A stretch of DNA of 64,000 nucleotides, taken from NCBI RefSeq assembly GCF_038004425.1, contig NZ_JBBORC010000001.1:2767001-2831000 (forward strand), in the 5' to 3' direction. Below the pieces are notes generated by a model. The model was not told the origin of the DNA, did not search any database, and was given only the letters and a program-made list of their open reading frames with translations. Numbering within the stretch: the stretch's first letter is position 1; each line of letters starts with the position of its first letter. Shown here piece by piece: positions 9,369 to 20,094 of this stretch. Position numbers and translations under genes: made by a program. Source of the DNA: Solibacillus sp. FSL W7-1464. GTDB taxonomy: Bacteria > Bacillota > Bacilli > Bacillales_A > Planococcaceae.

Positions 9369-9741
9369 CAACTTGTCCTCTTTTCATTTTTTTACGTAAA
9401 AAGTAAAAGATAACCGGCTTAAATAAGTTGCGAGTAATACCAGATACAAATAACAATCCAAGAATATCCGTTATAAAGCCCGGGACTGCCAACAAAATAC
9501 CGCCAGCAAAAATCATAAATGTTTCAATGACCGGTACTGCAGGCGGCTGACCTTGCTGCATGCTTTTCTGAATATCCTGTATCGATTTTGTACCGCGTTT
9601 TTTGGCGATCAACAGTCCTGCAATGGATGTGAAAAGTATTAATAACAATGTATAAAAAACACCGATCGCGTTTCCAATTACGATAAATGCCGCAATTTCC
9701 GCGAATACGAGTGCAAGAAATCCAAATAAAATCTTTTTCAT
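9352..9741 (-). CDS. fxsA: FxsA family membrane protein
   Basis: A 129-residue protein with three or four membrane helices and the family's GGILLAVPGFITDILGLL segment at about residues 80-97, followed by a basic tail. E. coli FxsA is known for relieving exclusion of phage T7 by the F plasmid; the cellular role in Bacillales is not established. Upstream is AAGAGGGGGTTCATAA. It converges on ytvI and lies downstream of pyk, resembling the B. subtilis ytzA position. Confidence 0.82.
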   Translation of the reverse strand: MKKILFGFLALVFAEIAAFIVIGNAIGVFYTLLLILFTSIAGLLIAKKRGTKSIQDIQKSMQQGQPPAVPVIETFMIFAGGILLAVPGFITDILGLLFVSGITRNLFKPVIFYFLRKKMKRGQVVILQK

Positions 9742-9805
9742 TTATGAACCCCCTCTTCTTCTATTTTATACGAAACAGCGAAGAAAAAGTTTCAAAAGCT
9801 TAAGA

Positions 9806-9942
9806 AGAGGCTGGTACATAACCCAAAAACGCTATTTTTCTCTGTGAGAAAAAATAGCGTTTTTTGCTGAGGTTAAAAATATCCGTTTCTTAATAAAGGA
9901 TTTCCTGTTATTTTACGGTCATTTTACTGTCCCAGCCTCTTT
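9806..9942. repeat. Nested inverted-repeat intergenic element
   Basis: Outer 10-bp perfect arms AAGAGGCTGG (9806-9815) and CCAGCCTCTT (9933-9942) enclose a strong inner hairpin. That hairpin has AAAAACGCTATTTTT at 9826 against AAAAAATAGCGTTTTTT at 9850. The outer arms resemble the GAGGCTGGGACA / TGTCCCAGCCTC elements recurring in many Firmicutes. The inner hairpin with T-runs can terminate transcripts from both fxsA-side and pyk-side genes. Confidence 0.65.
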
Positions 9943-9975
9943 GCTGTAGTCCATTAAATTTTACGGTTATTCATC

Positions 9976-11736
9976 TTAAAGAACGCTGGCGTGTCCTTTG
10001 TAAATGACACCTGTTTCGGCATCCATTGTGATTTCCTGTCCGTGCTGAATTAAAGTAGTTGCTTCTTTTACACCGACAATTACAGGAATACCTAAGCTTA
10101 AGCCAACTACTGCAGCATGGGAAGTTAACCCGCCTTCTTCAGTAATAATACCTGCGCATTTTTCGATCGCCGGCATCATTTCACGGTCAGAGCCAACTGT
10201 TACAATGATTGCTCCTTCTGTTTCGTAAGCTAATGCTTCTGCTGCATTGTTGGCGATAATTGCATTACCAACAACCGACAGTTTACCAATACCTTGTCCA
10301 CGTGCCAATAAGTCACCAATTACATGTACTTTCATTAAGTTCGTTGTGCCTGCTTCACCCACAGGAAGACCGGCAGTAATCACAACTACATCTCCATGGC
10401 TGACAAAATCATGTTTTAGCGCTTCATCAACAGATAACTCTAAAATCTCATCCGTTGTAGATACACGCTGCGTTAAAATTGGTTTAACGCCCCATACTAA
10501 TGTCAATTTCTGTGCGACATTTGGCTGACTTGTAACTGCGATGATCGATACACCCGGTCGATATTTTGCAATCATTCTTGCCGTATTTCCGCTTTCAGTC
10601 GGAGCTAATACTGCTTTTACACCAAGGTTAATCGAAGTATAGGCAACTGCCTGAGAAATAGCTTCTGTCATATTTGCTTCTTTTTCACGGCTTCGTGTTG
10701 ATACAATTGCACGGTAATCCAGAGCATTTTCAGTACGAATCGCAATTTTGTTCATTGTCGCTACTGACTCTACCGGATAAAGACCTGCTGCTGTTTCTCC
10801 CGAAAGCATGATTGCATCTGTACCATCCATAATTGCGTTTGCAACGTCTGATGCTTCTGCACGAGTCGGACGCGGGTTGCGTTGCATGGAGTCCAGCATT
10901 TGTGTAGCCGTAATAACAGGTTTCCCTACTTGGTTACATTTTCTGATTAATGATTTTTGTACTAGTGGTACTTCTTCTGCAGGAATCTCTACACCCAAGT
11001 CCCCACGTGCCACCATTAAACCGTCTGAAACTTCGATAATTTCATCGATGTTGTCAACGCCTTCCTGGTTTTCGATTTTCGGGATAATTTGAATATGGCT
11101 GCCGTTATTTTGTTCCAGCAGCTCACGAATTTCGAGTACATCCTTTGCTGTACGAACAAATGAAGCGGCGATGAAATCGATACCTTGCTCAATACCGAAT
11201 AAAATATCCGCTGCATCTTTGTCTGTAATACCAGGTAATTTCACAGAAACGCCCGGTACATTCACACCTTTTTTATTCTTTAAAATACCAGCGTTTTCAA
11301 CGATTGTATGGATCAACCCATGTTCCGTATCTTTCGCAAGTACACGCAATTCGATTAAGCCGTCATCCAATAAGATGATATCGTTTTGATCTACGTCTTC
11401 AATCAGCTGATCATATGTGATGGAGAAACGTGATTCATTTCCTAAAACTTCTGTCATTGAAATATCGATTACTTGTCCTGTTACTAAATGCAACTCACCG
11501 TTTTCCATAGTGTGTGTTCTGATTTCAGGTCCTTTTGTGTCCAATAAAATTCCAACCGGTTTTTTCATGCGTTCTGCTGCATCTCGTATTGCAGCAATAC
11601 GGTTTGCATGTTCTTCATGATTACCGTGTGAGAAGTTTAAACGGGCAACATTCATCCCTGCATCAATTAACTTTTCTAACATTTCTGGTGATTCACTAGC
11701 TGGTCCAATAGTACAAACAATTTTAGTTTTTCTCAT
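9976..11736 (-). CDS. pyk: Pyruvate kinase with C-terminal PEP-utilising-type domain
   Basis: The 586-residue enzyme converts phosphoenolpyruvate and ADP to pyruvate and ATP. The N-terminal barrel begins [13 protein letters not shown] and contains the active-site stretch [15 protein letters not shown] and [10 protein letters not shown]. Residues from about 475 form the extra swivelling domain found in Bacillus enzymes, with the [11 protein letters not shown] motif. Length matches B. subtilis Pyk (585). I start at the ATG after CGGAGATGACAAAACT. A further-upstream in-frame GTG lacks a ribosome site. It follows pfkA by 28 bases, forming a glycolytic pair. Confidence 0.96.
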   Translation of the reverse strand: MRKTKIVCTIGPASESPEMLEKLIDAGMNVARLNFSHGNHEEHANRIAAIRDAAERMKKPVGILLDTKGPEIRTHTMENGELHLVTGQVIDISMTEVLGNESRFSITYDQLIEDVDQNDIILLDDGLIELRVLAKDTEHGLIHTIVENAGILKNKKGVNVPGVSVKLPGITDKDAADILFGIEQGIDFIAASFVRTAKDVLEIRELLEQNNGSHIQIIPKIENQEGVDNIDEIIEVSDGLMVARGDLGVEIPAEEVPLVQKSLIRKCNQVGKPVITATQMLDSMQRNPRPTRAEASDVANAIMDGTDAIMLSGETAAGLYPVESVATMNKIAIRTENALDYRAIVSTRSREKEANMTEAISQAVAYTSINLGVKAVLAPTESGNTARMIAKYRPGVSIIAVTSQPNVAQKLTLVWGVKPILTQRVSTTDEILELSVDEALKHDFVSHGDVVVITAGLPVGEAGTTNLMKVHVIGDLLARGQGIGKLSVVGNAIIANNAAEALAYETEGAIIVTVGSDREMMPAIEKCAGIITEEGGLTSHAAVVGLSLGIPVIVGVKEATTLIQHGQEITMDAETGVIYKGHASVL

Positions 11737-11764
11737 AGTTTTGTCATCTCCGTTTTTATGCACT

Positions 11765-12787
<1,023 letters not shown>

Positions 12788-12825
12788 CTATTCTAGAAAA
12801 CAAATTGTAAAGCTTTTGAAAAAAA

Positions 12826-12853
12826 TGAAGAATGCGCTCGCACGCATTCTTCA
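12826..12853 (-). terminator. Terminator after accA
   Basis: On the minus strand an 11-bp perfect stem TGAAGAATGCG / CGCATTCTTCA with a 6-base loop is followed by ATTTTTT. It separates accDA from pfkA-pyk. Confidence 0.85.
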
Positions 12854-12879
12854 AAGTATACTACTGTTATAAAACAACC

Positions 12880-13836
12880 TTATTGTTCTATATACTGCCC
12901 AATATTTTTAAATTTCATATAACGATTTTCAACTAATTCTTCTGCATTTTCTTTATTTAAATCATTTAAAACGTTTGTAAGATATTCTTTCATAAATACC
13001 GCCTGCTGCTCAATATCCTTATGGGCACCGCCGGCAACTTCCGGAATAATCCCATCAATAACTTTAAGCTGCTTTAAGTCGAGGGCTGTTATTTTCATCG
13101 CTTCAGCCGCTTCTTTAGCATAGCTTGCATCCTTCCATAAAATTGATGCAGCTCCTTCAGGGGAAATTACCGAATACGTTGAGTTTTCAAGCATCAAAAT
13201 CTTATTTGCAACCCCTAGTGCAAGCGCACCGCCACTTCCACCTTCACCAATTACAATACTAATGATCGGTACCCGAATTCCGGCCATTTCAAACAAATTC
13301 CGCGCAATCGCTTCACTTTGTCCGCGTTCCTCAGCTGCTTTCCCCGGATATGCCCCTTTCGTATCGATAAAGCAAATAATTGGGCGTTTGAATTTTTCTG
13401 CCTGTTTCATTAAACGTAACGCCTTACGGTAGCCTTCAGGATGAGGCATACCAAAATTGCGTCGAATATTTTCCTTTGTCGTTTTCCCGCGTTGGTGGCC
13501 AATAATCGTAATTGGCTGACCATTGAATGATGCAATCCCGCCGACAATTGCTGCATCATCTTTAAATGTACGATCCCCATGCACTTCGATAAAATCTTCA
13601 AAAATACGCTCAATATATTCAAGTGTTGTTGGACGGTCAGCATGGCGGGCTACTTGCACACGGTGCCAAGGCTCCATATTTGCATATACGTTTTTTTCAA
13701 GTTCCTGCAAGCGTGTTTCCAACTTGTCAATTTCACCGCTCATATCCACATCTGCTTCCGTGGCAATTGTTTTCAGCTCTACAATTTTTTCACGAAGTTT
13801 TACAACCGGTTCTTCAAATGCCATTAATTTAGACAT
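12880..13836 (-). CDS. accA: Acetyl-CoA carboxylase carboxyltransferase subunit alpha
   Basis: This 318-residue subunit pairs with AccD to transfer CO2 from carboxybiotin to acetyl-CoA, giving malonyl-CoA for fatty acid synthesis. Family motifs include [27 protein letters not shown], and the oxyanion-forming [15 protein letters not shown]. The start is the ATG after GGGAGGCGTATCGC. It lies inside the end of accD, overlapping by 8 bases, so translation of the two subunits is probably coupled. Confidence 0.95.
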   Translation of the reverse strand: MSKLMAFEEPVVKLREKIVELKTIATEADVDMSGEIDKLETRLQELEKNVYANMEPWHRVQVARHADRPTTLEYIERIFEDFIEVHGDRTFKDDAAIVGGIASFNGQPITIIGHQRGKTTKENIRRNFGMPHPEGYRKALRLMKQAEKFKRPIICFIDTKGAYPGKAAEERGQSEAIARNLFEMAGIRVPIISIVIGEGGSGGALALGVANKILMLENSTYSVISPEGAASILWKDASYAKEAAEAMKITALDLKQLKVIDGIIPEVAGGAHKDIEQQAVFMKEYLTNVLNDLNKENAEELVENRYMKFKNIGQYIEQ

Positions 13837-14701
13837 GCGATACGCCTCCCTGTACATGCAGCTTAACGATTGTTGCAATTTTGTCGCGCATTTCTGTCCG
13901 GTTAAAAATTGCATCAAGCTGTCCATGATCTAATAAAAATTCTGCAGTCTGGAAATCATCCGGCAGCTTTTCACGTACCGTTTGTTCTATTACACGACGT
14001 CCCGCAAACCCAATCAGACTTTGAGGCTCTGCAATATTATAATCGCCGATCGATGCAAAACTTGCCGATACACCACCTGTAGTCGGATGCGTTAATATTG
14101 ATATATATAGTAAGCCTTCCTCGCTATGGCGCTTTAAAGCAACGCTCGTTTTTGCCATTTGCATTAATGACAAGACCCCTTCTTGCATTCGCGCACCGCC
14201 ACTTGCCGTAAAGATAATGAACGGCACTTTCAGCTCTGTCGCCTTCTCTACAGCACGGGTAATTTTTTCGCCAACAACGGAACCCATCGACCCCATTCGG
14301 AAATGAGAATCCATTACCGCAACAACGACCTGCATCCCTTTCAATGCACCTACACCTGTCAATACAGCTTCATTTAACCCTGTCTTCTTAATATCCGCTT
14401 CCACTTTTTCAACATAGGCAGGGAAGTTTAACGGATTGGTAGTTTGAAGATGATCATCCATTGAAACAAACGAACCCTCGTCTAAAAAACAGGCAATTCT
14501 TTCATTGGCTTTTAAAGTAAAATGATGCTGGCACTTTGCGCATACTTTTAAGTTTTTTTCGAGTTCTTTTGTGACATGAATCGTTTTACATTTAGGACAT
14601 TTTGTCACGATGCCTTCCGGAAAGGATTTTTCATCTTCTTTTTTAGTAATATTATCTGTATTTTTTTTACGACTAATTGTAAATAAATCACGAATCGCCA
14701 T
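13829..14701 (-). CDS. accD: Acetyl-CoA carboxylase carboxyltransferase subunit beta
   Basis: The 290-residue partner of AccA carries an N-terminal zinc ribbon with two CxxC pairs (CPKC at about residue 35, CAKC at about 54), followed by the crotonase-fold carboxyltransferase domain containing [11 protein letters not shown] and [14 protein letters not shown]. Translation starts after AAAGGGGGATTACG. A FadR-type regulator begins the same gene string 27 bases upstream, suggesting joint expression. Confidence 0.95.
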   Translation of the reverse strand: MAIRDLFTISRKKNTDNITKKEDEKSFPEGIVTKCPKCKTIHVTKELEKNLKVCAKCQHHFTLKANERIACFLDEGSFVSMDDHLQTTNPLNFPAYVEKVEADIKKTGLNEAVLTGVGALKGMQVVVAVMDSHFRMGSMGSVVGEKITRAVEKATELKVPFIIFTASGGARMQEGVLSLMQMAKTSVALKRHSEEGLLYISILTHPTTGGVSASFASIGDYNIAEPQSLIGFAGRRVIEQTVREKLPDDFQTAEFLLDHGQLDAIFNRTEMRDKIATIVKLHVQGGVSHV

Positions 14702-14727
14702 CGTAATCCCCCTTTATATTCACATAA

Positions 14728-15363
14728 TCATTCTTTAATAATGACCATCCATTTTTCATATGAATCAATTGCTTCGTGTATATAACCCATTTGCAGTGAA
14801 GCAAGCAGTATTTTTAATTCCATTTTCTCTTCTTCTGTAATCTCATTTGCCAATAAATTATTGCTGAAAGAAAGAAGCTGGAGCCAAATTTTTAATGCAA
14901 GCCGGTTACCTGAAACGATCATACACTCACGAAGTATGTCTTCTCTTTTTAACTCCTGCCCTAGCTCTACTTTTATAAAAAAGCTCTCCCAAATCGGCAG
15001 TGCCCTCAAATTTTCAGACTGGCAAACAATTCGAATCGCTTCTTTTTCATGCATTTCTCTCGTTGCATGCACATCCGCAATCGATTTTTCGTCCTGCAAA
15101 ATAAATGATCCGACGATTTCAACAAACTGATGGTGCTGCATACTTGCCAAATATGTACCACCGCCATGCCTTGTTTCGATTAAACCAAGAAGCTCCAGAC
15201 TGCGGAGTGCCTCCCGAACCGAAGACCTTCCCACTTGCAGCTGTTCGCTTAACGTTCTTTCTGAAGGAAGCTTTTGCCCTTCCTGAATATTTTGTTCCGC
15301 AATTAAATCGTGTAATTGCTTAACAATTTGAATAAACATCTTTTTTGCGGGCTTATCTTCCAC
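14728..15363 (-). CDS. GntR-family (FadR subfamily) transcriptional regulator
   Basis: The protein has an N-terminal winged helix (KLPSERTLSEQLQVGRSSVREALRSLELLGLIE, with the GGGTYL wing). A mostly helical C-terminal FCD-like domain follows, where acyl or organic-acid ligands bind in relatives. The FCD metal-site His positions seem not conserved. I prefer a GTG start (211 residues) after CGGTGAGGTG; an ATG at 15396 would add 11 residues. It lies just upstream of accDA in the same direction, and a near-perfect FadR-type palindrome lies upstream of it. Control of malonyl-CoA or lipid genes and of itself is inferred. Confidence 0.82.
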   Translation of the reverse strand: MEDKPAKKMFIQIVKQLHDLIAEQNIQEGQKLPSERTLSEQLQVGRSSVREALRSLELLGLIETRHGGGTYLASMQHHQFVEIVGSFILQDEKSIADVHATREMHEKEAIRIVCQSENLRALPIWESFFIKVELGQELKREDILRECMIVSGNRLALKIWLQLLSFSNNLLANEITEEEKMELKILLASLQMGYIHEAIDSYEKWMVIIKE

Positions 15364-15403
15364 ATATTTCACCTCACCGTGACTAACGAGTTCCATTATT
15401 ATT

Positions 15404-15425
15404 AACAAAAGTGGTCAGACCAGTT
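15404..15425. promoter_or_regulatory. FadR/GntR-type operator
   Basis: The palindrome TGGTCAGACCA (15412-15422) is the core of a site that on the minus strand reads AACTGGTCTGACCACTT with its flanks. This closely resembles the E. coli FadR consensus AACTGGTCNGACCAGTT as I recall it. It lies 40-60 bases ahead of the regulator's start. Confidence 0.65.
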
Positions 15426-15558
15426 ACTAAAGTAAGAATACAAAATGTTTTTCACATTGTAAAGAGAAAATATAAAACTTATATTTTATATATAATAAAA
15501 TTTGCGAATATATAACCGGATTTACGTTTTTTCGATAAATTTAGATGAATCCATATAA

Positions 15559-15594
15559 AAAGAGCGCCTCTAAAGCTAGTAGAAGGCGCTCTTT
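15559..15594 (-). terminator. Terminator after dnaE
   Basis: On the minus strand AAAGAGCGCC and GGCGCTCTTT form a stem, and TTTTTATATGG follows. The stem begins within 9 bases of the dnaE stop. Confidence 0.85.
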
Positions 15595-15602
15595 AATACT
15601 AT

Positions 15603-18600
15603 TTATTTTATAATAATCTGTTTAACTTTTATTTGTTGTTTATTAAATCGATGCTCGTAAAACCCCTCGATATAGAGCAGTCCCTCTTCCTGAATTTTCC
15701 CGGCAACTAGCTCATATTCTTTCGGGAATAATGTTAAAGACACCGTACCAAACTCATCTTCCATCTGAACAAATGCCATCAGTTCCCCGCGCTTTGTGCG
15801 GAGCTGACGCATTTCCCGAACTTGACCGATCATTTTTACGAATGCATTGTCTTTAAGCTGCGCCAACGTCTGAACAGTTGCGGTTACTTCCGGGTAATGG
15901 CTTCGCAATTTTACGATCGGATGATCTGATAAGTAAAAACCGAGCACGTCCTTTTCATACTGCAGCTTGATTTTTTCCGGCATTGGGGATGTTTCACTAT
16001 ATTTCGGTTTGCCGAATGCGAGCAGTGCCCCTTCAAACAAGTCATCCCCGCCCGGTCGTACGAAATCGGCCTGTTTTTGCGCACCTTCAATAGTAGCGAG
16101 TAAAGTGGCACGATCCTTGCCGAATTCATCGAGTGCGCCTGCTTTAATGAGCGGTTCGATAATTTTTCTGTTGAAATTCGCTGTCGTCAGCGTCACTGCC
16201 AAATCAAATATAGAATCAAAGGACTTCTGCCTTTCTTCCCGCGCAATTAACAGCTTTTGCATAAATGGCTGCGGTACTCCTTTAATCACTGATAAACTAA
16301 ATCTGATTTTCCCGCTTTCCACTTTAAAGTGGCGCATACTACGATTGATCGACGGCGGCAAAATTTCGATTCTCTTAGCTTTTGCCTCCATTAGGATTTG
16401 AGCAAGCTTTTCCGGATTCCCCGTTGCATTTGTAAGAAGGGCAGCATAAAAATTGACCGGATAATTGGCTTTCAAGTACGCCATCTGATAAGAGATGACA
16501 CTATATGCAACAGCATGGCTTTTCGGGAAGCCATAATCGGCAAACCGGACGATCAGTGCATACACTTCTTCTGCCGCCTGCTGTGTATAGCCTTTTGTTA
16601 ACGCGCCTTTTACGAAAGAGGCTCTCTGCTGTTCTAGTACATCCCGATTCTTTTTGCTCACAGCTCGACGAAGTAAATCAGCCTGTCCAAAAGAAAAGCC
16701 CGCCATCACATTCGCAATGCGCATGATCTGCTCCTGATAAATAATAACGCCGTATGTTTCTTCCAAAATCGGTGTTAAATGCGGATGCGGCATGATTACC
16801 TGTTCTTTTTTATGTTTTCTTCTTGCATACATCGGAATAAATTCCATCGGGCCCGGTCGATACAATGCATTGACTGCAACAATGTCTAAAAAGTGGGTCG
16901 GTTTAATTTCACGGAGTGCATTTTTCATGCCATCCGACTCTAGCTGGAAAATACCATTCGTGTCGCCATTTTGTAAAAGTTCAAATGTCTTCTCATCATT
17001 GAGCGGAATTTGATTAAAATTGATTTGAGTATTATGGGTAAACTGAATCGACTTCCGTATTTGCTCTAAAATCGTTAAATTCCGGAGCCCTAAAAAATCA
17101 ATTTTCAATAATCCGTTTTGCTCTACTTCCTGCATCGGCCACTGCGTTAAAAATATTCCGTCATGTCCTTCTTCGATTGGTACGACATCGACTAATGGAA
17201 CAGGACTTAAAACAACTCCTGCTGCGTGTGTCGACGCATTTCTTGGAAGTCCTTCCAGCCGAAGAGATGTTTGAAACCACTTTTGGCGGATTGGCTCTGC
17301 TGTAATCCAGGCTCTTAAGTTTTCCGACATTCCATATGCTTCTTTCAGTGTAATTCCGGGCTTATTCGGTATCAGCTTTGAAATCATTTCCAATGCTTCA
17401 CTTTCGAAATTAAACATACGGGCAACATCGCGGGCAACCGCTTTTGCAGATAGTGTACCGAACGTAATAATTTGTGCGACATATTGTTTGCCATATTTTT
17501 TCGCAACATACTGAATCACTTCATGCCGTCTCGTATCTAAAAAGTCGATATCGATATCCGGCAATGTAATACGCTCCGGATTTAAAAAACGTTCAAACAG
17601 CAAATCATATTGCAATGGGTCCACCTGTGTAATCTCGAGTGCAAATGCGACAAGAGAAGACGCGGAAGAACCACGGCCAGGGCCTGTTAATATTTGCGCT
17701 TCACGGGCAAACTTCATAAAGTCCGCAACAATGAGAAAATAATCCGAATAGCCCATCGATTGGATCACATGAAGTTCATAGTTTATCCGTTCAACATACT
17801 GAGTTGGCAATGTGTGCATATTTAAACGATGCTGTAAACCAGCCACTACTTGCTGCTGCAGCAAGTTTTCCACTGTCTCTCCTTCGCCAACCGGAAACTT
17901 TGGCATATAGACATTCGTTGTGTTTATTTCAATTTGACAGCTCAGTAATAGATTTTCCATTTGTATGAGCCATTGTTGCTGATCATGAAACTTCTGCTGC
18001 CACTGTTCTGCTGTCAGTAAATGATTTTCCTGTTTATTGCTTTCTACAGCATCACTAAGTTTTACACCGGTGTGAATGGCCTGTGCCACTTCATAGGCAA
18101 AAAAATCCTCGTCATTAAAAAACAGACTTTCATGTGTCGCAACAATCGGCAGAGCATTTTTTTCAGCAAGCTGCACTGCCGAACTTTCCAAACCTGCCGT
18201 GGCGGATAAACGGGAAATCCCGATATATACTTCAGCCGGATAGGCCTTAATAATTTCGTTCAATAGTGGTTCTGCTTTCTGCTGCAGCCATAGTGCCTGC
18301 TTTTCAAGCACAGGTACCATAAATGCAATCCCTTTCCCATAGGCAAGCAGCCACCTTAACGGAATCGTTTGCTCCGGTCGAATAGCGATACTACTGGAAA
18401 TTTTTAATAAGTTACGATACCCTTCATTTGTTTTAGCATATAAAACAAGCGGTAATGATTCGTCTTCCGTCATTTCAAGTTGAATTGTCAAGCCTACTAC
18501 CGGATGAATTCCTGCCCTTTTCATTTCAAACCAAAAAGGCAAAAGTCCGTACAATTTCGTATTAACAATTGCACAGCTTTTTGCCTTTTGCTGATGTAAA

Positions 18601-18677
18601 AAAGGGATGAGCTCATCTATACGAATTGTACTTTTCAATAAATCGGCACTTGTCCGTACTTGCGGATATACAGCCAC
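15603..18677 (-). CDS. dnaE: DNA polymerase III alpha subunit, DnaE type
   Basis: This 1024-residue polymerase is the Bacillus DnaE (not PolC) that extends primers at the fork and supports lagging-strand and error-prone synthesis. Domains in order are an N-terminal PHP domain with degenerate metal residues, the palm with GPGRGSSASS at 332-341 and the catalytic PDIDID at 373-378, then thumb, fingers, and a helix-hairpin-helix region. A C-terminal OB fold follows (IGQVREMRQLRTKRG). It starts at GTG after GGAGGGATGACGG. It is about 90 residues shorter than B. subtilis DnaE. Confidence 0.95.
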   Translation of the reverse strand: MAVYPQVRTSADLLKSTIRIDELIPFLHQQKAKSCAIVNTKLYGLLPFWFEMKRAGIHPVVGLTIQLEMTEDESLPLVLYAKTNEGYRNLLKISSSIAIRPEQTIPLRWLLAYGKGIAFMVPVLEKQALWLQQKAEPLLNEIIKAYPAEVYIGISRLSATAGLESSAVQLAEKNALPIVATHESLFFNDEDFFAYEVAQAIHTGVKLSDAVESNKQENHLLTAEQWQQKFHDQQQWLIQMENLLLSCQIEINTTNVYMPKFPVGEGETVENLLQQQVVAGLQHRLNMHTLPTQYVERINYELHVIQSMGYSDYFLIVADFMKFAREAQILTGPGRGSSASSLVAFALEITQVDPLQYDLLFERFLNPERITLPDIDIDFLDTRRHEVIQYVAKKYGKQYVAQIITFGTLSAKAVARDVARMFNFESEALEMISKLIPNKPGITLKEAYGMSENLRAWITAEPIRQKWFQTSLRLEGLPRNASTHAAGVVLSPVPLVDVVPIEEGHDGIFLTQWPMQEVEQNGLLKIDFLGLRNLTILEQIRKSIQFTHNTQINFNQIPLNDEKTFELLQNGDTNGIFQLESDGMKNALREIKPTHFLDIVAVNALYRPGPMEFIPMYARRKHKKEQVIMPHPHLTPILEETYGVIIYQEQIMRIANVMAGFSFGQADLLRRAVSKKNRDVLEQQRASFVKGALTKGYTQQAAEEVYALIVRFADYGFPKSHAVAYSVISYQMAYLKANYPVNFYAALLTNATGNPEKLAQILMEAKAKRIEILPPSINRSMRHFKVESGKIRFSLSVIKGVPQPFMQKLLIAREERQKSFDSIFDLAVTLTTANFNRKIIEPLIKAGALDEFGKDRATLLATIEGAQKQADFVRPGGDDLFEGALLAFGKPKYSETSPMPEKIKLQYEKDVLGFYLSDHPIVKLRSHYPEVTATVQTLAQLKDNAFVKMIGQVREMRQLRTKRGELMAFVQMEDEFGTVSLTLFPKEYELVAGKIQEEGLLYIEGFYEHRFNKQQIKVKQIIIK

Positions 18678-18696
18678 CCGTCATCCCTCCATCATA

Positions 18697-19641
18697 TTAT
18701 TTATATTCACTGCAAATGACTTTTAAATCTTCAATTACTCGATCAGCTTCTTCCCAAGAATAAGCTGTGGCACCGGATGCCAGCGGATGTCCGCCCCCAT
18801 TATACTTTTTCGCCAAGCCGTTGATAACCGGACCTTTCGAACGTATACGAACGCGTATTGTATCATTGTCTTCAATGAACATCACCCATGCTCGGATATT
18901 CTTTACATTGCCCAATGAACTGACTAATAGCGATGTTTCGGATGGTGTAGCATCATATTGCTGTAATATGGCTGCAGGCAATTTAATCGAGGCCGCACCG
19001 TTTTCGTCCATTTCAAAATGCTGGTATATATAACCTTGAAGATTTAATAGTTTACGTTCCATTTCGTACATACCATCAAATACTTCATTTCGGTCGAAAT
19101 TATATTGTACAAGCTGTCCTGCAGTTTCAAATGTTTTCGGGCTCGCACTCGGATATAAAAAACGCCCTGTATCGCCGACAATTCCTGCAAATAACAGGCG
19201 TGCTGCTTCATCTGACATATTCCAATCTGCATACGTATTACCTTCTTCGTATAGTTCATAAATCATTTCACTGCATGAACTAGCATCCGTATCCACCCAT
19301 AACAAATCACCGTAAGCATCATCATTCGGGTGGTGGTCTATTTTAATAAGAAAGTCACCGTTTACATAGCGCTGATCATCAATACGTTCTGTATTCGCAG
19401 TATCTGTCACAATGACCAGTGCATTTTTAAACTGTGCATCTTCAACTTGCTGAGGAGATGCCATGAAAGATAATGAGTCGTCATGCTCACCGACTGTGTA
19501 TACCGCTTTCTCCGGATAATTTGCCCGGATTAATTCTGCCAGCCCTATTTGTGAACCATACGCATCGGGATCCGGTCTTACATGGCGATGCAGTACAATT
19601 GTTTCATATTGTTTAATTTTGTCAATTATTTGACGTTTCAA
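18697..19641 (-). CDS. nrnA: Bifunctional oligoribonuclease / PAP phosphatase (NrnA)
   Basis: A 314-residue DHH-DHHA1 phosphoesterase. Visible metal-binding motifs are RHVRPDPDAYGSQ (DHH motif I), VTDTANTERI (motif II) and the DHH motif IDHHPNDD. The DHHA1 substrate loop GGGHPLASGA is near the C-terminus. Family members degrade nano-RNA oligomers and remove phosphate from 3'-phosphoadenosine 5'-phosphate. The start is a TTG after GAGGAGGAAATGTA. It follows the same order as B. subtilis ytqI next to dnaE, minus ytrI and ytrH. Confidence 0.9.
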   Translation of the reverse strand: MKRQIIDKIKQYETIVLHRHVRPDPDAYGSQIGLAELIRANYPEKAVYTVGEHDDSLSFMASPQQVEDAQFKNALVIVTDTANTERIDDQRYVNGDFLIKIDHHPNDDAYGDLLWVDTDASSCSEMIYELYEEGNTYADWNMSDEAARLLFAGIVGDTGRFLYPSASPKTFETAGQLVQYNFDRNEVFDGMYEMERKLLNLQGYIYQHFEMDENGAASIKLPAAILQQYDATPSETSLLVSSLGNVKNIRAWVMFIEDNDTIRVRIRSKGPVINGLAKKYNGGGHPLASGATAYSWEEADRVIEDLKVICSEYK

Positions 19642-19733
19642 TACATTTCCTCCTCGTCCATAATGAATACCTATATCATTTTCCTTTAAAAATCGTTACA
19701 ATATTTAGTAGTTTGGCTATTAGGAGGTTCAAT

Positions 19734-20045
19734 ATGGTTTACTTAAATTTTCTGTTTGTTGCCTGTATTATAGCGTCACTAGTATTTTATTTTTATTTTA
19801 AAACTAAGCAGTTCCGTTCGACACTGCCTATCCGTCGTAAATGGTATACTGCGAAAGCCGGAGTTGCGCTTGCCGCGTTTCTCATCTTCTTTGGTCTGAA
19901 TGCAACGATTTTGTATCCGGATATTCTCGGGTTTGCCGTTGCAGCTGTTTTCCTTATCATTGGTGCCGGTTTAGGCGTCAATAACTATAAACGGATGCAG
20001 CATGAAGGCCGATACATAAAAGAAGAATATGAACTAAACAGGTAA
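19734..20045 (+). CDS. ytpI: YtpI family membrane protein
   Basis: A 103-residue protein with three predicted membrane helices (about residues 2-18, 37-55 and 60-80) and a charged C-terminal tail ending EEYELNR. Its neighbours (nrnA and a DRTGG/CBS protein) match those of B. subtilis ytpI. No catalytic residues or known function. I start at the ATG seven codons inside the longest open frame, because TTAGGAGG lies just before it. Confidence 0.75.
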   Translation: MVYLNFLFVACIIASLVFYFYFKTKQFRSTLPIRRKWYTAKAGVALAAFLIFFGLNATILYPDILGFAVAAVFLIIGAGLGVNNYKRMQHEGRYIKEEYELNR

Positions 20046-20053
20046 TAGTACGG

Positions 20054-20094
20054 GGTCAGTTGAAAGCGATTTACTTTCAGCATGACCTTTTTTT
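20054..20094 (+). terminator. Terminator after ytpI
   Basis: A GGTCA/TGACC outer stem with a TGAAAG/CTTTCA inner stem is followed by a run of seven T. It overlaps the last bases of the convergent ytoI-like gene. Confidence 0.75.

Noticed and set aside
15967-16401. 144-residue open frame opposite dnaE
   Set aside because: Complete overlap with a strong essential gene, and the predicted peptide has no recognisable domain.
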